DNA of 64,000 nucleotides. Source: Bufo bufo. Taxonomy: Eukaryota > Chordata > Amphibia > Anura > Bufonidae. Within the stretch, counting starts at the first letter, position 1. Each line of letters begins with the position of its first letter. Location: contig NC_053391.1 of the NCBI RefSeq assembly GCF_905171765.1, positions 190,350,559-190,414,558 of the forward strand, in the 5' to 3' direction. Made by a program: the position numbers and the translations under genes. Below are positions 54,998 to 64,000 of the stretch, piece by piece. Below the pieces are notes generated by a model, which ran no database searches, had not been told where the DNA came from, and saw only the letters and a program-made list of their open reading frames with translations.

Positions 54998-57300
54998 ACA
55001 TATTGGGCATCGCCGCGTCCTTAAAAATCTTCTCTATAAAAATAACATTTAACCCAACCCCCCCGGATGAACAGCGTTAAAAAAAACAAAAACAGTGTAA
55101 AAAAACCCCCATTTTTTGTCACCTAATCTCACAAAAAGTGTAATAGCGAGCGATCAAAATGTCATATGCACCCCCAATTAGTGCCGATGAAACCGTCATC
55201 CCGCAAAAAATGAGCCCCTACATTAGATAGTCGCCCAAAAAAAAAAAACTGTAGCTCCCAGGCTATGGAGATACTAAAATAATTTTTTGGGGTTCCTAAA
55301 ATGATAATATAGTGTAAAATCTAAATAAATTTTAAAATGTAGACATTTTAGGTATCACTGCGTCCGTAAGAATCTGCCCTATAAAAATAACATTTGACCA
55401 AACCCCTCGGATGAACAGCGTTAAAAATATAAAATAAAAACAGCGCCAAAACACAAATTTTTTGGCAAAATTTCCATTTGAATCCTTTTTTTCGGGTAAT
55501 AAAGCAAGGGTTAACAGCCAAACAAAACTAAATATTTATTGCCCTGATTCTGTAGTTTGCAGAAACACCCCATATGTGGTTGTAAATGGCTATATAGCCA
55601 CACGGCAGGGCATAGAACGAAGGGAACGCCATATGGTTTCTGGAAGGCAGATTTTGATGGACTGGTTTTTTTGACACTATGTCCCATTTGAAGCCCCCCT
55701 GATGTCTAGAGCCTAGACTAGAAACTCCAAAAAAGTGACCCCCTCTAAGAAACTACACCCCTCAAGGTATTCAAAAGTTACTTTACAAACTTTGTTAAGT
55801 CTTTAGGCGTTCCACAAAACTAAATAGCGAATGTAGAAACAATTTTAGAATTAAATTTTTTGTTACCTTGCCTCAAAAAAGTGTAATATAGAGCAACCAA
55901 AAATCATATTTACCCTAAAATAGTCCCAAAACAACAACCACATTATCCCGTAGTTTCCTAAATGGGGTCACTTTTATGGAGTTTCTACTCTAGGGGTGCA
56001 TCAGGGGGCTTGAAAGGGTACATGGTGTAAATAAACCAGTCCAGCAAAATCTGCCTTCCAAAAACCATATGGCGTTTCCCTTCTTCTATGTCCTGCCGTT
56101 TAGCCAAATAGTAGTTTACGACCACATATGGGGTGTTTCTGCAAACTACAGAATCAGGGCAACCCATATTGAGTTTTGTTTTGCTGTTAACCCATTTTTT
56201 CCAGTAATAAAGTAAGGGTTAAAATGGAAAATTTTCCAAAAATAGAAATAAAAAAAAAAACATATTGAGTTTTGTTTGGCAGTTAACCCTTACTTTATTA
56301 CTGGAAAAAATGGGTTAAAATGGAAAATTTTCAAAAAAATTTGAAATTCCAAAATTGTTTCTCCATCTGCCATTAACTCTTGTGGAACACCTAAAGGGTT
56401 AACAAAGTTCGTAAACCCAGTTTTAAGTACCTTGAGGGGTGTACTTTCTTAGATGGAGTCACTTTTTTGGAATTTCTATTCTAGGGGTGCAACGGGGGGC
56501 TTGAAATGGGACATGGTATAAACAAAACCAGTCCTGCAAAATCTGCCTTGCAAAAACCATATGGCGTTCCCCTCCTTCTATGTCCCCCCGTTTGGCCAAA
56601 CAGTAGTTTAGGACCATATATGGGGTGTTTCTGCAAACTACAGAATCAGGGCAACCCATATTGAGTTTTGTTTGGCAGTTAACCCTTGCTTTGTTTCTGG
56701 AAAAAATGGATTATATTGGAAAATTATCAAAAAAAAAAATCGAAATTCTTAAATTTTATGTTCATTTGCCATGAAGTCTTGTGGAAGACCTAAAGGGTTA
56801 ACAAAGTTTGTAAAATCAGTTTTGAATACCTTGAGGGGTGTAGTTTCTAAAATGGGGTCATTTTTGGGTGGTTTCTATTACGTAAGCCTCACAAAGTGAC
56901 TTCAGACCTGGACTGGTCCATAAAAAGTGGCATTTGGAAAATTTCAGAAAAATTTCGAAATTTGCTTCTAAACTTCTAAGCTATGTAACATCCCCAAAAA
57001 ATAAAATGGCATTCCGAAAATGATACAAACATAAAGTAGACATATGGGGAATGTAAAGTCATCACAATTTTTGGGGGTATTACTATGTATTACAGAAGTA
57101 GAGAAACTAAAACTATGAAATTTGCAAATTTTTCAAAATTTTTGGTAAATTTGGTATTTTTTTATGCAAAAAAATTACCTTTTTTGACCCAATTTTAGCA
57201 GTGGCATGAAGTACAATATGTGACGAAAAAACAATCTCAGAACGGCCTGGGTAAGTCAAAGCGTTTTAAAGTTATCAGCACTTAAAATGACACTGGTCAG
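54985..57300. repeat. Repeat units forming the 3' part of the piggyBac
   Basis: One to two ~340-bp units (gtcgcccaaaaaaaaaaaac near 55230) are followed by ~395-500-bp units with ggagtttctactctaggggt (near 55978, 56470). An inverted version lies at 55490-55760: taataaagcaagggttaaca, then aaactccaaaaaagtgacc. Predicted 60-70 codon frames are the unit read on either strand. Confidence 0.7.
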
Positions 57301-57759
57301 ATTTGCAAAAAATGGCCAAGTCCTTAAGGTGAAATAGGGCTGAGTCCTTAAGGGGTTAAAAAGTGGGTTTTGGAAATTTTCAGAAAAATTTCAAGATTTG
57401 CTTCTAAACTTCTAAGGCTTCTATCGTCCCCAAAAAATAAAATGGCATTCACAAAATGATCCAAACATGAAGTAGACATATGGGAAATGTAAAGTAATAA
57501 CTATTTTTGGAGTTGTTACTAACTATTATAAAAGTAGAGAAATAGAAATTTGGAAATTTGCGAATTTTTCCCCATTTTTTGTAATTTTGGTATTTTTTTA
57601 TAAATAAAAATGAAATTTTTTGACTCAATTTTACCACTGTCATGAAGTACAATATGTGACAAGAAAACAGTCTCAGAATGGCCTGGATATGTAAAAGCAT
57701 TTTAAAGTTATTACCACATGTCAGATTTGCTAAAAATGGCCTGGTCCTTAAGGTGAAAG

Positions 57760-58168
57760 AGCATGCCTCCATTTTCACCCATGCAGCTCCCCTGACTTGA
57801 GCATTGGAGCAGTTCATGCTCCGATGCTCTCCTTTGCCCTGCACTAAATCGCGCCAGCCAAAGGCATTTTCAGGAGTTCCGGTGACGAACTGGGCTCTCC
57901 ATGGGGCTGCCAGGAAGCCCGGTGATGTCACCGGCACTGATGGGCGGCTAGGGCAGCGCTAAAGCACGCCCATCAGAGCCGGTGACTTACCAAACACACT
58001 GCTGGGTGTAAACCTCCGCCCGGCAGTGTGTTATTGTAAACAAAAGAGCCCGTGTCCTGCATGATCTAGTGCAGGGCAAGGGAGCGCATCGGAGCATGAG
58101 ATGCTCCTATGCTAACATCAGGGGGGCTTCCTGGGTGAAAATATGGGTATATCACCCGGACAACCCCT
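57760..58168. mobile_element. T2-like palindromic MITE, left end missing
   Basis: The right end ...atatcacccggacaacccct is followed by TTAA (58169-58172). The arms ttttcacccaTGCAG... / ...cctgggtgaaaa and ctccgatgctctcctttgccctgcact and inverse are clear. The expected left end AGGGGTTGTCCGG is absent; the sequence joins directly to truncated copy C. Confidence 0.65.
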
Positions 58169-58267
58169 TTAACCACCTCCGGACCGCTGTACGCAGATTC
58201 GCGTTCCGGAGGTGGCAGCCCTGCGCTCAGCGACGCATATACGCGTCATCTCGCGTGAGCCGGGATT

Positions 58268-58490
58268 TCCTGTGAACGCGCGCACACAGGCGCGCGCGCT
58301 CACAGGAACGGAAGGCAAGAGAGTTGATCTCCAGCCTGCCAGCGGCGATCGTTCGCTGGCAGGCTGGAGATGTGTTTTTTTTAACCCCTAACAGGTATAT
58401 TAGACGCTGTTTTGATAACAGCGTCTAATATACCTGCTACCTGGTCCTCTGGTGGTCCCCTTTGTTTGGATCGACCACCAGAGGACACAG
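58268..58490. repeat. Four consecutive hairpins
   Basis: Stems, in order: ttcctgtgaacgcgcgc/gcgcgcgctcacaggaa; atctccagcctgccagcg/cgctggcaggctggagat; caggtatattagacgctgtt/aacagcgtctaatatacctg; gtcctctggtggtc/gaccaccagaggac. Each is nearly perfect. Confidence 0.88.
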
Positions 58491-58559
58491 GTAGCTCAGT
58501 AAAGTAGCACCAAGCACCACTACACTACACTACACCCCCCCCGTCACTTATTAACCCCT

Positions 58560-60310
58560 TATTAGCCCCTGATCACCCCTGATCACCCCATATAGACTCC
58601 CTGATCACCCCCCTTTCATTGATTACCCCCCCTGTCATTGATTACCCCCCTGTCATTGATCAACCCCCTGTAAAGCACCATTCAGACGTCCGCATGATTT
58701 TTACGGATGCACTGATAGATGGATCGGATCCGCAAAACGCATCCGGACGTCTGAATGAAGCCTTACAGGGGCGTGATCAATGACTGTGGTGATCACCCCA
58801 TATAGACTCCCTGATCACCCCCCTGTCATTGATCACCCCCCTGTCATTGATCAACCCCCTGTAAAGCTCCATTCAGACGTCCGCATGATTTTTACAGATC
58901 CACTGATAGATGGATCGGATCCGTAAAACGCATCCGGACGTCTGAATGAAGCCTTACAGGGGCATGATCAATGACTGTGGTGATCACCCCATATAGACTC
59001 CCTGATCACCCCCTGTAAAGCTCCATTCAGATGTCCGCATGATTTTTACGGATGCACTGATAGATGGATCGGATCCGCAAAACGCATCCGGACGTCTGAA
59101 TGAAGCCTTACAGGGGCATGATCAATGACTGTGGTGATCACCCCATATAGACTCCCTGATCACCCCCCTGTCATTGATCAACCCCCTGTAAAGCTCCATT
59201 CAGATGTCCGCATGATTTTTACGGATCCACTGATAGATGGATCGGATCCGCAAAACGCATCCGGACGTCTGAATGAAGCCTTACAGGGGCATGATCAATG
59301 ACTGTGGTGATCACCCCATATAGACTCCCTGATCACCCCCTGTAAAGCTCCATTCAGATGTCCGCATGATTTTTACGGATGCACTGATAGATGGATCGGA
59401 TCCGCAAAACGCATCCGGACGTCTGAATGAAGCCTTACAGGGGCATGATCAATGACTGTGGTGATCACCCCATATAGACTCCATGATCACCCCCTGTAAA
59501 GCTCCATTCAGATGTCCGCATGATTTTTACGGATGCACTGATAGATGGATCGGATCCGCAAAACGCATCCGGACGTCTGAATGAAGCCTTACAGGGGCAT
59601 GATCAATGACTGTGGTGATCACCCCATATAGACTCCCTGATCACCCCCCTGTCATTGATTACCCCCCTGTCATTGATCACCCCCCTGTAAAGCTCCATTC
59701 AGACGTCCGCATGATTTTTACGGATCCACTGATAGATGGATCGGATCTGCAAAACGCATCCGGACGTCTGAATGAAGCCTTACAGGGGCATGATCAATGA
59801 CTGTGGTGATCACCCCATATAGACTCCCTGATCACCCCCCTGTCATTGATTACCCCCCTGTCATTGATCACCCCCCTGTAAAGCTCCATTCAGACGTCCG
59901 CATGATTTTACGGATCCACTGATAGATGGATCGGATCCGCAAAATGCATCCGGACGTCTGAATGAAGCCTTACAGGGGCATGATCAATGACTGTGGTGAT
60001 CACCCCATATAGACTCCCTGATCACCCCCCTGTCATTGATTACCCCCCTGTCATTGATCAACCCCCTGTAAAGCTCCATTCAGATGTCCGCATGATTTTT
60101 ACGGATCCACCGATAGATGGATCGGATCCGCAAAACGCATACGGACGTCTGAATGAAGCCTTACACGGGCGTGATCAATGACTGTGGTTATCACCCCATA
60201 TAGACTCCCTGATCACCCCCCTGTCATTGATCACCCCCCTGTCATTGATCACCCCCCCTGTCATTGATCACCCCCCCTGTCATTGATCACCCCCCCTGTC
60301 ATTGATCACC
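58560..60310 (+). repeat. Tandem array of ~155-210-bp units with internal hairpin
   Basis: About ten units starting catatagactccctgatcac, at roughly 58590, 58800, 58991, 59147, 59316, 59471, 59628, 59819, 60008 and 60196. Each has a variable number of 17-20-bp ccctgtcattgatcacccc subunits and a block bounded by ctccattcagacgtccgc and gcggacgtctgaatg-type inverses (ccggacgtctgaatgaagcc). Short frames (e.g. at 59606 and 59987) are the unit itself. Confidence 0.9.
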
Positions 60311-60314
60311 CTCT

Positions 60315-63000
60315 GTAAGGCTCCATTCAGACATTTTTTTGGCCCAAGTTAGCGGAATTATTATTTTTTTTTCTTACAAAGTCACATATTCCACTAACTT
60401 GTGACAAAAAATAAAATCTCACATGAACTCACCTTACCCCTCACGGAATCCAAATGCGTAAAATTTTTTAGACATTTATATTCCAGACTTCTTCTCACGC
60501 TTTAGGGCCCCTAGAATGCCAGGGCAGTATAAATACCCCACATGTGACCCCATTTCGGAAAGAAGACACCCCCAGGTATTCCGTGAGGGGCATATTGAGT
60601 CCATGAAAGATTGAAATTTTTGTCCCAAGTTAGCGGAACGGGAGACTTTGTGAGAAAAAAATAAAAAATATCAATTTCCGCTAACTTGTGCCAAAAAAAA
60701 AAAAATTTCTATGAACTCGCCATGCCCCTCATTGAATACCTTGGGGTGTCTTCTTTCCAAAATGGGGTCACATGTGTGGTATTTATACTGCCCTGGCATT
60801 CTAGGGGCCCCAAAGCGTGAGAAGAAGTCTGGTATCCAAATGTCTAAAAATGCCCTCCTAAAAGGAATTTGGGCCCCTTTGCCCACCTAGGCTGCAAAAA
60901 AGTGTCACACATCTGGTATCTCCGTATTCAGCAGAAGTTGGGGAATATGTTTTGGGGTGTCATTTTACATTTACCCATGCTGGGTGAGATAAATATCTTG
61001 GTCAAATGCCAACTTTGTATAAAAAAATGGGAAAAGTTGTCTTTTGCCAAGATATTTCTCTCACCCAGCATGGGTATATGTAAAAAGACACCCCAAAACA
61101 CATTCCCCAACTTCTCCTGAATACGGCGATACCACATGTGTGACACTTTTTTGCAGCCTAGGTGGGCAAAGGGGCCAACATTCCAAAGAGCACCTTTCGG
61201 ATTTCACTGGTCATTTACCTACTTACCACACATTAGGGCCCATGGAAAATGCCAGGGCAGTATAACTACCCCACAAGTGACCCCATTTTGGAAAGAAGAC
61301 ACCCCAAGGTATTCCGTGAGGGGCATGGCGAGTTCCTAGAATTTTTTATTTTTTGTCACAAGTTAGTGGAAAATGATGATTTTTTTTTTTTTTCATACAA
61401 AGTCTCATATTCCACTGACTTGTGACAAAAAATAAAAACTTCCATGAACTCACTATGCCCATCAGCGAATACCTTGGGGTCTCTTCTTTCCAAAATGGGG
61501 TCACTTGTGGGGTAGTTATACTGCCCTGGCATTCTAGGGGCCCAAATGTGTGGTAAGGAGTTTGAAATCAAATTCTGTAAAAAATGACGAGTGAAATCCG
61601 AAAGGTGCTCTTTGGAATATGGGCCCCTTTGTCCACCTAGGCTGCAAAAAAGTGTCACACATCTGGTATCTCCGTACTCAGGAGAAGTTGGGGAATGTGT
61701 TTTGGGGTGTCATTTTACATATACCCATGCTGGGTGAGAGAAATATCTTGGCAAAAGACAACTTTTCCCATTTTTTTATACAAAGTTGGCATTTGACCAA
61801 GATATTTATCTCACCCAGCATAGGTATATGTAAAATGACACCCCAAAACACATTCCCCAACTTCTACTGAATACGGAGATACCAGATGTGTGACACTTTT
61901 TTGCAGCCTAGGTGGGCAAAGGGGCCCATATTCCAAAGAGCACCTTTCGGATTTCACTCGTCATTTTTTACAGAATTTGATTTCAAACTCCTTACCACAC
62001 ATTTGGGCCCCTAGAATGCCAGGGCAGTATAACTACCCCACAAGTGACCCCATTTTGGAAAGAAGAGACCCCAAGGTATTCGCTGATGGACATAGTGAGT
62101 TCATGGAAGTTTTTATTTTTTGTCACAAGTTAGTGGAAAATGAGACTTTGTATGAAAAAAAAAAAAAAAAAAAAAATCAGCATTTTCCACTAACTTGCGA
62201 CAAAAAATAAAAAATTCTAGGAACTCGCCATGCCCCTTACGGAATACCTTGGGGTGTCTTCTTTCCAAAATGGGGTCACTTGTGGGGTAGTTATACTGCC
62301 CTGGCATTCTAGGGGCCCAAATGTGTGGTAAGGAGTTTGAAATCAAATTCTGTAAAAAATGACCAGTGAAATCCGAAAGGTGCTCTTTGGAATATGGGCC
62401 CCTTTGCCCACCTAGGCTGCAAAAAAGTGTCACACATCTGGTATCTCTGTATTCAGGAGAAGTTGAGGAATGTGTTTTGGGGTGTCTTTTTACATATACC
62501 CATGCTGGGTGAGATAAATATCTTGGTCAAATGCCAACTTTGTATAAAAAAATTGGAAAAGTTGTCTTTTGCCAAGATATTTCTCTCACCCAGCATGGGT
62601 ATATGTAAAATGACACCCCAAAACACATTCCCCACCTTCTCCTGAGTACGGAGATACCAGATGTGTGACACTTTTTTGCAGCCTAGGTGGGCAAAGGGGC
62701 CCATATTCCAAAGAGCACCTTTCGGATTTCACAGGTCATTTTTTACAGAATTTGATTTCAAACTCCTTACCACACATTTGGGCCCCTAGAATGCCAGGGC
62801 AGTATAACTACCCCACAAGTGACCCCATTTTGGAAAGAAGACACCCCAAGGTATTTCGTGATGGGCATAGTGAGTTCATGGAAGTTTTTATTTTTTGTCA
62901 CAAGTTAGTGGAATATGAGACTTTGTAAGAAAAAAAAAAAATAAATCATCATTTTCCGCTAACTTGTGACAAAAAATAAAAAGTTCTATGAACTCACTAT
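60315..63000. repeat. Chain of alternating palindromes, period ~750-775 bp
   Basis: Palindrome P1 (ggcccctttgcccacctagg ... inverse, ~310 bp) is centred near 61022, 61770 and 62545. Palindrome P2 (agggcagtataactacccca / ttttttattttttgtcacaa and inverse) is centred near 60365, 60655, 61385, 62160 and 62935. Frames of 83-106 codons recur identically on both strands (e.g. TLFCSLGGQRGPYSKEHLS) as mirror artefacts. Confidence 0.9.
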
Positions 63001-63545
63001 GCCCATCAGCGAATACCTTAGGGTGTGTACTTTCCGAAATGGGGTCATTTGTGGGGGTTTTCTACTGTCTGGGCATTGTAGAACCTCAGGAAACATGACA
63101 GGTGCTCAGAAAGTCAGAGCTGCTTCAAAAAGCGGAAATTCACATTTTTGTACCATAGTTTGTAAACGCTATAACTTTTACCCAAACCATTTTTTTTTTA
63201 CCCAAACATTTTTTTTTTATCAAAGACATGTAGAACTATAAATTTAGAGCAAAATTTCTATATGGATCTCGTTTTTTTGCAAAATTTTACAACTGAAAGT
63301 GAAAAATGTCATTTTTTTGCAAAAAAATCGTTAAATTTCGATTAATAACAAAAAAAGTAAAAATGTCAGCAGCAATGAAATACCACCAAATGAAAGCTCT
63401 ATTAGTGAGAAGAAAAGGAGGTAAAATTCATTTGGGTGGTAAGTTGCATGACCGAGCAATAAACGGTGAAAGTAGTGTAGGTCAGAAGTGTAAAAAGTGG
63501 CCTGGTCTTTCAGGGTGTTTAAGCACTGGGGGCTGAGGTGGTTAA

Positions 63546-64000
63546 AGTGTATAAAGGCAGTCTTTGTTGACACCCACAAATATTCATGAGGAAAACTTTA
63601 GAGATTGTTTTTAAACACCCTCATAACTCTGCAACTGCATGTAAACAAAAGAGTCAGAACAGAACTAGGTACATTTTGCCCAAAATCAGGTTTACATCAG
63701 GTTTACATTGCTTCATTTTTTTCATAACTCAGACAACTCCTTTAAGGTAACATCCTAATTAATATTTACTGATAGATTTATCAGTGGCAAACATAGGAGA
63801 CCCATTACAAAGATAAAGATTAGACACCTTTCAAATGATGATTGACACCACTACTCTCTTAACCACCTTGGACAGGAGGTCTTAGATCCCCCATTTTCAT
63901 GACTTGCTTGGTAGTACATTTTCTTGCTTGCTAAGTTTCTCACCGCCAAATAAAATGTGGCCAATGCCAGGCTGATGTAGGACTGCCATTTGCTAGCTCG
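63546..64000. other. No gene recognised
   Basis: Includes a T2-type right end (cagacaactcctttaa, ~63721-63736) and no coding motif. Confidence 0.4.

Larger units (their letters stand above)
52170..57355 (+). mobile_element. piggyBac transposon with transposase gene
   Basis: TTAA at 52166-52169 and 57356-57359. Ends are CCCCTTAAGGAC and CCTTAAGGGG. The subterminal left region has two direct copies of a 28-bp block (52172-52199, 52215-52242) starting CCTTAAGGAC; the right end has two AGTCCTTAAGG copies (57319-57329, 57344-57354). Order: ~800-bp 5' region, transposase (52980-54724), then ~2.6 kb of the same repeat units found in copies A-C. A 140-bp MITE is inserted at 54830-54969. At 5.2 kb it is long for a piggyBac because of the arrays. 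Confidence 0.9.
51085..57757. mobile_element. piggyBac-like non-autonomous element (copy C), interrupted at 52166-57359
   Basis: The left part (51085-52165) has a GC-rich head like copy A (gcatcggtgataacactgatgcc), a hairpin at 51301-51329 (gtcagcgtctta...taagacgctgac), and ~395-bp units. The right part (57360-57757) continues aaagtgggttttggaaattt through ggcctggtccttaaggtgaaa. Joining the parts at TTAA restores the uninterrupted order seen in copy A at 4498-4560. Both outer termini are missing: the 5' end begins abruptly after a C run at ~51080 and the 3' end stops after ggtgaaa. Confidence 0.7.
58173..63541. mobile_element. TTAA element with CCACCTCCGG ends (piggyBac-like, non-autonomous)
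   Basis: TTAA at 58169-58172 and 63542-63545. Ends are CCACCTCCGGACC and ggctgaggtgg. A head with four hairpins (58268-58490), a tandem array (58560-60310), alternating large palindromes (60315-63000) and a unique right arm (63000-63541) make up 5.37 kb without any transposase frame. The layout parallels copies A-C but the sequence is a different family. Kolobok is an alternative superfamily. Confidence 0.7.

Noticed and set aside
59606..59800. 64-codon frames MTVVITPYRLPD..., repeated
   Set aside because: Copies of the tandem unit, start at a repeat position, no conservation beyond the unit.
58560..60310. CRISPR-like regular array
   Set aside because: Eukaryotic transposon context, repeat units much longer than the variable parts, and the variable parts are themselves repeats.
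61890..62210. 106-codon frame repeated on both strands at 61356, 62113 and 62665
   Set aside because: The same sequence appears sense and antisense because of alternating palindromes; no independent support.

Overview
This 64 kb window looks like transposon-packed, gene-poor DNA from a large amphibian genome, most likely a frog or toad. The evidence is the element mix: Kolobok/T2-type MITEs with TTAA target sites, several piggyBac-like families whose ends read CCCCTTAAGG or CCACCTCCGG, hAT foldback MITEs, two long-TIR Tc1 families of a kind shared by fish and frogs, a full-length L1-type LINE with 16-bp target-site duplications (TSDs), an L2/CR1-like LINE tail, and many GGGGGAGATTTATCA and GGCxxxTTTCACAC palindromic MITEs. 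I find no convincing host exon, tRNA, rRNA or CRISPR array. Nearly all long open frames are pieces of transposon genes, low-complexity repeats, or mirror-image frames inside palindromes.

Layout, left half. 0.7-1.4 kb: minus-strand L2-like LINE tail. 1.7-6.8 kb: three-level nest (palindromic MITE, containing a piggyBac-like non-autonomous element, containing a hAT foldback). 6.9-15.5 kb: Harbinger-like and T2-like MITEs, a decayed tyrosine-recombinase-retroelement-like patch, a perfect-TSD T2 palindrome, and a retroposed unit headed by the first ~52 nt of U2 snRNA. 15.8-17.6 kb: Harbinger-like MITE and a defective Tc1. 17.6-20.1 kb: a 60-bp two-type satellite running into a 20-bp minisatellite. 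20.6-26.3 kb: the full-length L1 on the minus strand, with ORF1 and ORF2 broken by only four obvious lesions.

Layout, right half. 27-33 kb: LTR-like and foldback pieces. 33.5-36.1 kb: two MITE copies carrying RFX/CCAAT-like motifs, flanking a second Tc1. 36-43.7 kb: more Harbinger-like, T2 and piggyBac-N pieces and an L1 RT fragment. 43.8-46.9 kb: a piggyBac-N copy hit by a T2. 47-49.3 kb: a Tc1 scrap and a nested foldback. 51-57.8 kb: a piggyBac-N copy interrupted by a 5.2 kb piggyBac element that still carries most of its transposase. 58.2-63.5 kb: another TTAA element, made of hairpins, a MITE-derived tandem array and alternating giant palindromes.

The main story is interaction among TTAA-targeting elements. 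Their subterminal CCTTAAGG motifs are themselves TTAA targets. Independent insertions by hAT and T2 elements have hit the same homologous subterminal site in two copies, and a piggyBac has jumped into another TTAA of a third copy whose empty counterpart is present elsewhere in the window. The piggyBac at 52.2-57.4 kb links a transposase gene to the repeat arrays found in the non-autonomous copies, so its family is a candidate source of activity for them. All family assignments come from reading motifs, ends and TSDs by eye; no alignment or database search was run.
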